Shown here one piece after another: positions 11,674 through 18,010 of a DNA stretch of 41,651 nt. The DNA lies in assembly GCF_024448165.1 (NCBI RefSeq), contig NZ_JAMOLN010000075.1, forward strand, positions 1 to 41,651. The letters are read 5' to 3'. Position 1 is the first letter of the stretch. Each line of letters opens with the position of its first letter. Source of the stretch: Streptomyces longispororuber. Lineage in GTDB: Bacteria > Actinomycetota > Actinomycetes > Streptomycetales > Streptomycetaceae. The translations under genes and the position numbers were made by a program. The notes below the pieces were generated by a model. That model was given only the letters and a program-made list of their open reading frames with translations. It made no database searches and was not told the origin of the DNA.

Positions 11674-13614
11674 TCACCGGGAGATTCCCGGGACGGGACG
11701 GCGGTCGAGGACCGCGGCGGCCCGCTCCACCCGGGTGGCGCACGGCACCGTCTCGCCCGACTCCACGGCGTGCAGCAGGTCCTTGAGCGCGGCGTACGTG
11801 TTCGGCGCGCAGATAGCGGCGCCCGGCTGGGCCAGCGCCCGCCTGGCCCGGTTCCAGGCCCGGGCGGTGCGCCCCTGCTGCCGGTCGACGAAGGCCCGGG
11901 CGTAGTGGGCGCGCAGCGCCGACCACTGGTCGTCGCGCAGTTCGGGCTGGGCCAGTGCGGCGCGGGCGGCCCGCTGCGCTGCGGCCGGGTCCTGGACGGT
12001 GCGGGCGACCGCGAGCGCGGCGAGGTAGACGGCCCGCCCCGGTCCCCCGGGCGCCCGGTCGGGCGTGCACTCGCTCGCGTGCTCGAAGCATTCGGCGGCC
12101 TTGACCGTGTCCCCGCGGAACAACGCGACGAGGCCCTGCACGTGGGAGATCCGGGCGATCAGCAGGTCGTCGCCGGCCAGCAGCGCCTGCGGCCACAGGT
12201 GGCGCAGCAGGGTCTCGGCGGTGTCCGGGTCGCTGCGTGCGGCCAGCCAGGCGGCGAGCCACTGGGCGGTGCCGCTCTCCGGCCGGTCCAGGGGGTGGAG
12301 GCTGAGCAGCTGCAGCAGATGGCGCAGGCCCTCTGACGTGTGCTGCCGCTTGGTCCACCAGAACCACAGCCGGCCCGCGGCGTCGAGGGCGTCCTGCGCC
12401 AGGTCGGGCCGCTGCACCGCGTGCCGCATCATGGCCTTCAGGTCGTGCTGTTCCTCCTCCAGGAGCTGCATGGCGTGGCCCTGGCAGCCGTGCTGCCACA
12501 GGTGCTCGGCGATCTGCGCGACCTGCCGTACGTGGCTGGCCCGCCGCTCCAGCGCGACCTCGGTCTCGCCCGCCTCGGCCAGTCGCAGGCCGCCGAACTC
12601 CCGTACCGCGCGCGGCATCCGGTAGCGGGGCTGCGCCGGGCCGTGCGGATCGTGGTCGCTCTCGAGGACGCCCTGCGCGGCCAGCCGGGCCAGCAGTCCC
12701 GGCACCTCGTGGGCCGCCACCCCACCGCCGGCGCACACCAGTTCCGCGGCGGCCTGGCCGAACGGTCCGGCGAAGACACTGGCGCGGCTCCAGACGATGC
12801 GCAGCTGCCGCTCGCAGCGGGCGTAGCCGGCCCCGATGGCCCGGGCCAGGCTGCGGTGGCGGCGCAGTGCCGGGTGCGGGCTGCTGAGCCAGCACTGGCC
12901 GTGCCGCACGAGTTCGGCCAGTTGCTGCGCCGAGTGCGTGCGGGTCTTCGCCGCGGCCAGTTCGAGTGCCAGCGGCAGCCCTTCCACGGCGCGGCCGATG
13001 TCGTCGGCGGCCCGCAGCACGGTGCGGTCCTGGCGCAGACCGGTCAGCCGGGCGGCTCGGCTGAGGAACAGGGCGGCCGCGGGCGACGGGACGCCGTCAG
13101 CGGGTGCCTCCGTGGCCAGCGGGGCGAGTTCGAGCAGGCCCTCGGCGCCGAGTCCCAGGGGTTGGCACGAGGTGACCAGCACGTGCAGCCACGGTCGCTG
13201 CATCACGGCTCGCTGCACCCAGCCCGCGCACTCGGGGTGGGCCGCGTCGACGTCGTCGAGCAGCAACAGGGCCTGACCCCGGCTGCCGCGAGGACCCGTC
13301 GTGCGCGGCGCTCTGCGGTGCGGGCGCAGTCCGGCCAACGCGTCGTCGGCGGCGCGGGCGAGCCGCTCCTGGGCCGTGGGGCCGCCGGGGCAGCGCAGGC
13401 AGGCGGCGCTCTGCCAGGACGACTGGAAGGCCCTGACCGCGGCCCGGGCGAGATGGCTCTTGCCGACCCCGGTCCGGCCGGTGACCGTGACCACCTGATG
13501 GTGGGCCAGCAGGTCACCCAGTTGCGCCAACTCCCTTTCCCTGCCGATGAGTTCGCCCGGTTCGCCCGGCGGGCCGCCCACTGTCGGCAGAGTGGTTCTG
13601 GGCTGGTGCAGCAC
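11674..13614 (-). CDS. STAND/AfsR-like P-loop ATPase without visible DNA-binding domain
   Basis: A 646-residue protein starting with GTG (GGGGGA upstream). LIGRERELAQLGDLLAHHQVVTVTGRTGVGKS gives a Walker A at 46-53, and LLLLDDVD at 116-123 is Walker B. GLPLALELAAAKTRT (about residues 209-223) is the NB-ARC GxP-type motif. The rest, from about residue 290, is alpha-helical with TPR-like stretches (ISHVQGLVALFRGDTVKAAECFEHASE). Relatives usually carry an N-terminal SARP/BTAD domain or a C-terminal LuxR helix-turn-helix; neither is present, and the C-terminus ends AAAVLDRRPVPGISR. It may act by protein-protein signalling. It lies upstream of the P-type ATPase on the same strand. Confidence 0.85.
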   Translation of the reverse strand: MLHQPRTTLPTVGGPPGEPGELIGRERELAQLGDLLAHHQVVTVTGRTGVGKSHLARAAVRAFQSSWQSAACLRCPGGPTAQERLARAADDALAGLRPHRRAPRTTGPRGSRGQALLLLDDVDAAHPECAGWVQRAVMQRPWLHVLVTSCQPLGLGAEGLLELAPLATEAPADGVPSPAAALFLSRAARLTGLRQDRTVLRAADDIGRAVEGLPLALELAAAKTRTHSAQQLAELVRHGQCWLSSPHPALRRHRSLARAIGAGYARCERQLRIVWSRASVFAGPFGQAAAELVCAGGGVAAHEVPGLLARLAAQGVLESDHDPHGPAQPRYRMPRAVREFGGLRLAEAGETEVALERRASHVRQVAQIAEHLWQHGCQGHAMQLLEEEQHDLKAMMRHAVQRPDLAQDALDAAGRLWFWWTKRQHTSEGLRHLLQLLSLHPLDRPESGTAQWLAAWLAARSDPDTAETLLRHLWPQALLAGDDLLIARISHVQGLVALFRGDTVKAAECFEHASECTPDRAPGGPGRAVYLAALAVARTVQDPAAAQRAARAALAQPELRDDQWSALRAHYARAFVDRQQGRTARAWNRARRALAQPGAAICAPNTYAALKDLLHAVESGETVPCATRVERAAAVLDRRPVPGISR

Positions 13615-13719
13615 GCTGTGTCCCCCGGATGGTTCTGATGCGGATCGTTCGGGCTCCCCCGCCTGCCCGGCACTGCCGCGGGCCCGGACAGCGATGCCGG
13701 ACCGACCACTGCAGAACCG

Positions 13720-13917
13720 TCACTGCTCGGGAGTCACGCACTCCCAACGCGCCCCTCGTACCCCGGTTGTGCGCCAGATCGGGGAATCACCCGCACAGGT
13801 GAGATGTCCGTGCCCGGAAGAGCCGTCGTTGACCGGCCGCACCGTGCCTCCGCACCGTGCGCACGCGATGTCCACCACGGCAGACGGACCCGGAGAGTCC
13901 GCCTCCGCGGCGGTCAC
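13720..13917 (-). CDS. Possible small Cys-rich (zinc-ribbon-like) protein
   Basis: A 65-codon frame with a GTG start: MTAAEADSPGPSAVVD, then IACARCGGTVRPVND, then HLTCAGDSPIWRTT and a C-terminal RWECVTPEQ. Four cysteines (CxxC, then two single ones) would suit a small zinc site. The gene reads toward the STAND ATPase, ending 105 bases before it. The ribosome site is weak and codon GC3 is lower than in neighbours. A 6-5-6 inverted repeat (13729-13745) overlaps the last codons. No family recognised; it could be a chance frame. Confidence 0.42.
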   Translation of the reverse strand: MTAAEADSPGPSAVVDIACARCGGTVRPVNDGSSGHGHLTCAGDSPIWRTTGVRGARWECVTPEQ

Positions 13918-14294
13918 GGCACAATCCGGCCCGCCCTCCGTCCGACGCCTCCCCCGGCCCGCCGCGCACCGGGACGGCCGCGCGTACCGGAACTCCGCAC
14001 GTACGGGGCCGATCCACCGCCCGCCCGGGCGGCCCGCCCCCGCCGGGGGGCCGGTGCGCATCCGGCCAAGACGTCCGCTCACGCCACGCCCGCACACCCC
14101 TGGTGCCTACGCTGTGAGCGGCCGTCTCGGTGGATTCCCCCGTGCCACCGAGGCGGCCTTCCCCCTGCGGCACGCGGCGTCACGCGCTCCGCGGACCGGG
14201 CTGACCGGCGGCCGCACCACCAGTGGCGGTGGCCGGGGGCCAGGATCCCTGGCGTTCGGGTGACAGGGGGAACGGCCTTCGAAGGAGCCGGGGC
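13918..14294. other. Intergenic stretch of about 375 bases without a supported gene
   Basis: Very GC-rich, proline/arginine-type frames on both strands with no ribosome site or family motif. A -10-like TACGCT at 14108-14113 and the strong GAAGGAG at 14281-14287 suggest that it holds the promoter and leader of the decayed amidohydrolase gene starting at 14295. Nothing else is identified. Confidence 0.5.
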
Positions 14295-14563
14295 ATGAGC
14301 GACGATCCGATCCACGCCGAGCTCGACCAGCGGGCCACGGCCGTCGAGCAGCAGGTCGTCGCGTGGCGGCACCACCTCCACCGGAACCCAGAGCTGTCCC
14401 ATCGCGAGGTCGCCACGGCCGGGCTGATCGCGGGCGGACGCGGGATGGCCCCAACCACAACCCGCGCGTCTACGTGAACGACGACGCCCTGCTGCACGGC
14501 GTGCGCCTGCACCGCAACGTCGCCTACGACCACCTGACCGGCACGCTCGCTCCCCGGACGTGA
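14295..14563 (+). pseudogene. M20-family amidohydrolase, internally deleted
   Basis: GAAGGAG and an ATG at 14295 begin MSDDPIHAELDQRATAVEQQ, then VVAWRHHLHRNPELSHREVA, the conserved start of M20/HipO-type N-acyl amino acid amidohydrolases. About 45 codons in, at 14435-14450, the frame leaves the family. In another frame (+2) GPNHNPRVYVNDDALLHGVRL and AYDHLTG up to a TGA at 14563 match the extreme C-terminus of the same family. So the first 45 and the last 35 or so residues survive, roughly 300 codons are missing, and the ends are out of frame. The ribosome site is intact, so the decay looks recent. Confidence 0.72.
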
Positions 14564-14582
14564 CGCGGGGCCCCGCCCGCTG

Positions 14583-15386
14583 CTACTCCCAGGTCGCGGT
14601 GTCCGGGTCGATGCCGTGGGCGCGTGCACTGGCGTCGACGATGCGCCGGAACCAGGTGGCGAGGCCGGTGCGGATGCCGTCGTAGTGCGCGGCGAATCCC
14701 GGGTCGGTCTCGTACGTGCGACCGAGGCACACCTGCATCTGCCGGGTCAGCGGAAAGTACGCGGCGAACACGTGGCGGTGCCGCTCGACGAGTGCGTTCG
14801 CCGCTGAACTGCCCGGTGCCACATCGGCGTCCATCGCCTCGGCCAGCGCGCGGTCGAGGTCGGTCATGGTGTCGGTGACGGCCTGCCAGTCCTCCGGGCC
14901 GCGCGCGGCGGAGCGTTCCGCGAACTGCTGCCACTGGGGCGTGTCCCCGTAGAGCTGGCGGGCCTTGACGGGCCCTTCCGGGTCCCAGCCGGGGCCGAAG
15001 ACCGCGGCCTGCTCCTCGACGGTGAGCAGCACGCCGCGCTGGTGGGCGTCGATCATCCGGTCGAGTGCGGCGCCGAGCCGCTGGAGTCGTTCGATCCGCT
15101 CGGCGACCTGGGTGCGCTGGGCCCGCAGGGCGCCGGGGACGTCCATGGCCGGGTCGTCCAGGACGGCCCTGATCCGGTCCAGGCCGAGTCCCAGCTCGCG
15201 GTGGACGACGATGCGGTGCAGCCGTTCCAGGTCCGCGGGAGTGTAGAGCCGGTATCCGGCGGCCGTGCGCAGCGAGGGCCGCGCCAGGCCGATCTCGTCC
15301 CAGTGGTGCAGCGCGCGAACCGTCACGCCCACCCGCGCCCCGGCCTGACCGACGGTCAGGCCCTCGGTGTCCCGTGCGTCATGCAT
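14583..15386 (-). CDS. MerR-family regulator with TipAS-like domain
   Basis: A 267-residue activator-type regulator. Residues about 8-75 form the MerR winged helix (LTVGQAGARVGVTVRALHHWDEIGLARPSLRTAAGYRLY, then DLERLHRIVVHRELGLGLDRI). A dimerisation coiled coil spans about 90-125. Residues about 130-267 (GPGWDPEGPVKARQLYGDTPQWQQFAERS to FAAHYDGIRTGLATWFRRIV) match the TipAS drug-binding domain, which in TipAL binds thiopeptides. A second ATG at 15395 is possible. The start codon overlaps the end of the VOC gene (stop 15379-15381), which implies translational coupling. A MerR-type promoter precedes the VOC gene, so autoregulation is likely. Confidence 0.9.
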   Translation of the reverse strand: MHDARDTEGLTVGQAGARVGVTVRALHHWDEIGLARPSLRTAAGYRLYTPADLERLHRIVVHRELGLGLDRIRAVLDDPAMDVPGALRAQRTQVAERIERLQRLGAALDRMIDAHQRGVLLTVEEQAAVFGPGWDPEGPVKARQLYGDTPQWQQFAERSAARGPEDWQAVTDTMTDLDRALAEAMDADVAPGSSAANALVERHRHVFAAYFPLTRQMQVCLGRTYETDPGFAAHYDGIRTGLATWFRRIVDASARAHGIDPDTATWE

Positions 15387-15915
15387 GGGCCACATTGTCG
15401 CCCGGGCCGCTGTCGGGTCCGGTGATCCCGATGGCCGCGAGGTTCCGTGCCTCCTCGCCGGCCGGGTCGTAGGGCTTCGCCGCGGTGAACACGATCCGCG
15501 CGTTCTCGGGGGTGATCACTTCCACGTCGCGGGTGTTCCAGGGAGTGTCCCGCGGTCCGTCGACCGAGTCCGGGCGCACCGCACGGCAGGCCTCGACCAG
15601 GGCATCGACCTGGCCGAGCACGCACGCGAAGCTGACGGAGATCGCCGGCGCCGTCTCCGGCGCGCTCGCCCCGGTGACGAGGAGGACGTCCTGGAACGCC
15701 CACCGGCGCAGATGGACGAGCCTGCCGGGTATGCCGAACAGTTCGAAGAATCCGAGTCCACGGGTCCAGAAGTCCACGGAAGCAGCCAGGTCGTCCGTCG
15801 GGATCGTCACGAACGCGGGCATGCCGTAGATGCCGCGGAACAGCTCCGGCGGCACGGCGTCCGGGCCGGGGTCGGGCACGGGGCTCATCTCGAACGCGTT
15901 GTAGTAGTCGCTCAT
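15379..15915 (-). CDS. VOC-superfamily (glyoxalase/bleomycin-resistance-like) protein
   Basis: A 178-residue protein starting MSDYYNAFEMSP. Paired beta-alpha-beta-beta-beta modules are suggested by MPAFVTIPTDDLAASVDFWTRGLGFFELFGIPGRLVHLRRWAFQDVLLV and by AISVSFACVLGQVDALVEACRA, ending DTPWNTRDVEVITPENARIVFTAAKPYDP, typical of VOC proteins that bind drugs or small electrophiles. The ATG at 15915 is favoured over an upstream GTG at 15972, which would extend into the promoter. It is the first gene of a two-gene unit with the TipAS-type regulator. Binding or detoxification of the regulator's ligand is inferred. Confidence 0.85.
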   Translation of the reverse strand: MSDYYNAFEMSPVPDPGPDAVPPELFRGIYGMPAFVTIPTDDLAASVDFWTRGLGFFELFGIPGRLVHLRRWAFQDVLLVTGASAPETAPAISVSFACVLGQVDALVEACRAVRPDSVDGPRDTPWNTRDVEVITPENARIVFTAAKPYDPAGEEARNLAAIGITGPDSGPGDNVAHA

Positions 15916-15922
15916 GGACGCC

Positions 15923-15953
15923 ACTTTCGGCCCTCCCGCAGCGTGAGGGTCAA
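15923..15953 (-). promoter_or_regulatory. MerR-type promoter/operator (19-base spacer)
   Basis: Read on the minus strand: a -35 TTGACC (15948-15953) and a -10-like GAAAGT (15923-15928) are 19 bases apart, the over-long spacing typical of MerR-activated promoters. The spacer carries an inverted repeat, on the plus strand CCCTCCCGC-A-GCGTGAGGG (15931-15949), with one mismatch in 9-base arms. It lies immediately upstream of the VOC-MerR pair. Confidence 0.75.
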
Positions 15954-16002
15954 GCCGCGTCCGAACCAGCACGCCGGCTCGCTCCCGCCCGCCCGGTCCC
16001 GC

Positions 16003-16647
16003 TCAGTCGGCACTCCCCAGGCCCCGGTCGGGCGCGCTCATGTCCCCGGTGGCGGGGACGCCGTCGGCGAGCCCGTAGCGCAGGTACACGGCGCCCTTGG
16101 AGCTGGCGACCGGGGGTTCGAGCAGCTTGACGTTGGTGGGCACCGCGCCGTCCTCGAACACCTTCTTCCCGGCGCCGAGCACGATGGGGTGCAGCCAGAG
16201 GTCGATGCGGTCGAAGAGCCGCTCGCGCAGCAGGCTCTGCACGAGGTCCAGGCTTCCGACCACCTTGATGTTCTCGTGCCGCTCGCGGAGCTCGCGCACC
16301 GCGTCGGCCAGATCCGGGCCGAGCTGGGTGGACCCGTCCCACGGCAGGTCGGGCTTGCCGCGCGAGGCCACGTACTTCGGGATGCTGTTGAAGAGTGTGG
16401 CGATCTCGTTGTCGGGACCGCCCTTCTGGTGCGGCCAGTAGGCGGCGAAGATGTCGTACGTGCGCCGGCCGAGCAGCAGCGCGTCGGTGCCTTCGTAGGC
16501 GGCCTGGATCTGCGCTCCGACGGCTTCGTCGATCAGGGGTGCCTGCCAGCCGCCGAACCGGAAACCGGCCGGATCCTCCTCGGGGCCGCCGGGCGCCTGC
16601 CCGACCAGGTCGAGGGTGGCGAAGAGCTCGAGGTGGATGAGGCCCAT
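16003..16647 (-). CDS. Dihydrofolate reductase-family (RibD C-terminal-like) protein
   Basis: A 214-residue protein starting MGLIHLELFATLDLVGQAPGG, the usual opening of this family. EGTDALLLGRRTYDIFAAYWP (about residues 75-95), KYVASRGKPDLPWDGSTQL and NIKVVGSLDLVQSLLRERLFDRIDLWLHPIVLGAGKKVFED carry the NADPH-binding and fold-defining segments. The start is fixed by GGGAG 8 bases before the ATG at 16647; upstream in-frame codons would be in the promoter. Members are probable NADPH-dependent reductases of unknown substrate, not necessarily folate enzymes. Confidence 0.88.
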   Translation of the reverse strand: MGLIHLELFATLDLVGQAPGGPEEDPAGFRFGGWQAPLIDEAVGAQIQAAYEGTDALLLGRRTYDIFAAYWPHQKGGPDNEIATLFNSIPKYVASRGKPDLPWDGSTQLGPDLADAVRELRERHENIKVVGSLDLVQSLLRERLFDRIDLWLHPIVLGAGKKVFEDGAVPTNVKLLEPPVASSKGAVYLRYGLADGVPATGDMSAPDRGLGSAD

Positions 16648-16729
16648 GGTCTGCTCCCGGTGAGTCGGTCGTTCCCCGTCAAGAGATAGACCGGCGGGCG
16701 CCCGCAGACTCATCGCCGCGCCGAAGGTC

Positions 16730-16755
16730 CCGGGCCGGCCCGTCGCCGGGCCCGG
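16730..16755 (-). terminator. Possible terminator of the gene at 16771
   Basis: Seven-base arms CCGGGCC (16730-16736) and GGCCCGG (16749-16755) enclose 12 bases and lie 15 bases past the stop codon of the cysteine-less CMD homologue. There is no T-run. The GC-rich palindromic context allows alternative pairings. Confidence 0.35.
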
Positions 16756-16770
16756 CGTCCGAGGACGGTC

Positions 16771-17259
16771 TCAGTCCCACTGCTCCTGGGCGAGGGAGTC
16801 GACGGGCTGCGGCTTGCCGATGAGGGCCAGGGCGATGAAGAAGTTGATCTGGCCGATCGCGATCATCAGGGTGGCCAGCGCCTTCTGGTCGTAGTGCCGC
16901 GCCACCTCGGCGTACAGCTCGTCGGAGACGCGCTCCTTGCCGGTCGCGGCGGGCTGGAGGGTGGCCTCCACCAGGGCGAGGGCGGCGCGTTCGGCGGGGG
17001 TGAAGTACGGGGCGTCCTGCCAGGAGGAGACGGCGGTGATGCGGTCCTCGGACTCCCCGGCCTTGCGCAGGAAGCTGGTGTTCAGGACGGTCAGATAGGT
17101 GTTCTGGACGATCTGTCCGGCGCGCAGGTGGACGAGGCTCATCGTGGTGCGCGGCACCGAGTGGTTGCCCGTGGCCCGGAACAGGGCGGCACTGATGTCG
17201 CCCAGCTCCGGTACGAACTCGGTGGGGTTCGGCATCCGCGAGATCGAGGTGCTGGTCAT
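16771..17259 (-). CDS. Carboxymuconolactone decarboxylase/AhpD-like protein lacking the CxxC site
   Basis: A 162-residue all-helical protein. SLVHLRAGQIVQNTYLTVLNTSFLRKAGESEDRI and YFTPAERAALALVEAT (about residues 85-100) align with the CMD/AhpD fold. In active AhpD-type members the first segment contains CxxC plus a histidine; here those positions are about N53, L56 and N60, and the whole protein contains no cysteine. Thiol peroxidase activity is therefore not expected; a decarboxylase-like, scaffolding or degenerate role remains. The start has GGAGACCAGCC upstream. No partner gene is evident. Confidence 0.85.
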   Translation of the reverse strand: MTSTSISRMPNPTEFVPELGDISAALFRATGNHSVPRTTMSLVHLRAGQIVQNTYLTVLNTSFLRKAGESEDRITAVSSWQDAPYFTPAERAALALVEATLQPAATGKERVSDELYAEVARHYDQKALATLMIAIGQINFFIALALIGKPQPVDSLAQEQWD

Positions 17260-17382
17260 GGCTGGTCTCCTTCGCTCCGGCCTGGCGGCCCGGTCGGCGT
17301 CTTCACTGTCATGACGGACCGGCTCACGAAGGTGTGACGGGATGCGGGAAGTTTTCTCGCGGCGGGAGTGTGACGACAGGCC

Positions 17383-17940
17383 TCAGTCCGTCGGGGCCGC
17401 TTCCCCGGCCATGAACTCCCCCACCAGGTCTGCCGGGTTGGCGGCCGCGGTCAGCTCGAACATCGCGTCGGGGTCGAACATGTCGTAGAGGACCACGGGC
17501 GTCGGGCGGCCCAGCGCCGCCACGATCCGGCCGCTCTCGTGGAGGTGCCGGGCCGCGCCCACGCACACCTCGGCGAACCACTCGGCCAGCCGCTCGTCGC
17601 GCTCGTCCGGCTCCTCGTCGTCCTCGAACCACAGTCCCCGGGCCTCGGCCTCCCGCCGATGGGCCAGGCCCGCGCCGTCGTCCCGGCCGGCGACCCGTAC
17701 GCCTTCGAGGCCCGTCGGCGGGAAGAACGCGTAACTCCAGCGCGCCTCCCAGGCGTCCGACGTCTGCCCGGCGGCCTCCGCGGCGTCGGCTTCGGTGGTG
17801 TAGCCGACGGCCACGTACGGATAGCGCGGGTCCTGGTCCACGCTGTCGATCCGGAACGTCACCGCGTAGATCCCGCGATCCGCCGGAAACCCGCCGACCA
17901 CCTCGTCGGCGACGTGCTGTACCTGTTCCGCGAACGTCAT
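17383..17940 (-). CDS. Hypothetical cytoplasmic protein (DUF4303-like?)
   Basis: A 185-residue acidic protein beginning MTFAEQVQHVADEVVGGFPADRGIYAVTFRID, with PYVAVGYTTEADAAEAAGQTSDAWEARWSYAFF and a helical second half (DERDERLAEWFAEVCVGAARHLHESGRIVAALGRPTPVVLYDM). There is no signal peptide or membrane segment. The general pattern recalls DUF4303/SMI1-neighbour proteins, but I cannot assign it firmly. It starts 39 bases past a terminator-like hairpin and is probably transcribed alone. Confidence 0.72.
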   Translation of the reverse strand: MTFAEQVQHVADEVVGGFPADRGIYAVTFRIDSVDQDPRYPYVAVGYTTEADAAEAAGQTSDAWEARWSYAFFPPTGLEGVRVAGRDDGAGLAHRREAEARGLWFEDDEEPDERDERLAEWFAEVCVGAARHLHESGRIVAALGRPTPVVLYDMFDPDAMFELTAAANPADLVGEFMAGEAAPTD

Positions 17941-17978
17941 TCGGCCTCCTCGTCCGTGCCGAGGATTCCAGAGCCGGT

Positions 17979-18002
17979 GGCGCCCCGGCGGACCGGGGCG
18001 CC
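17979..18002 (-). terminator. Intrinsic terminator of the discoidin-domain enzyme gene
   Basis: A perfect 10-base stem, GGCGCCCCGG (17979-17988) with CCGGGGCGCC (17993-18002), and a 4-base loop. It starts 9 bases past the stop codon of the long gene at 18011. No T-run follows, as is usual in Streptomyces. Confidence 0.7.
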
Positions 18003-18010
18003 GTCGACGT

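Noticed and set aside
11677..11691. Hairpin CCGGGA-GAT-TCCCGG as terminator of the STAND gene
   Set aside because: It lies within the last codons of the STAND gene, directly before its stop, and is short; more simply explained as coding sequence.
13729..13745. GGGAGT-CACGC-ACTCCC as an operator
   Set aside because: It overlaps the end of the possible small Cys protein, and its arms are only 6 bases; too weak alone, so mentioned only with that gene.
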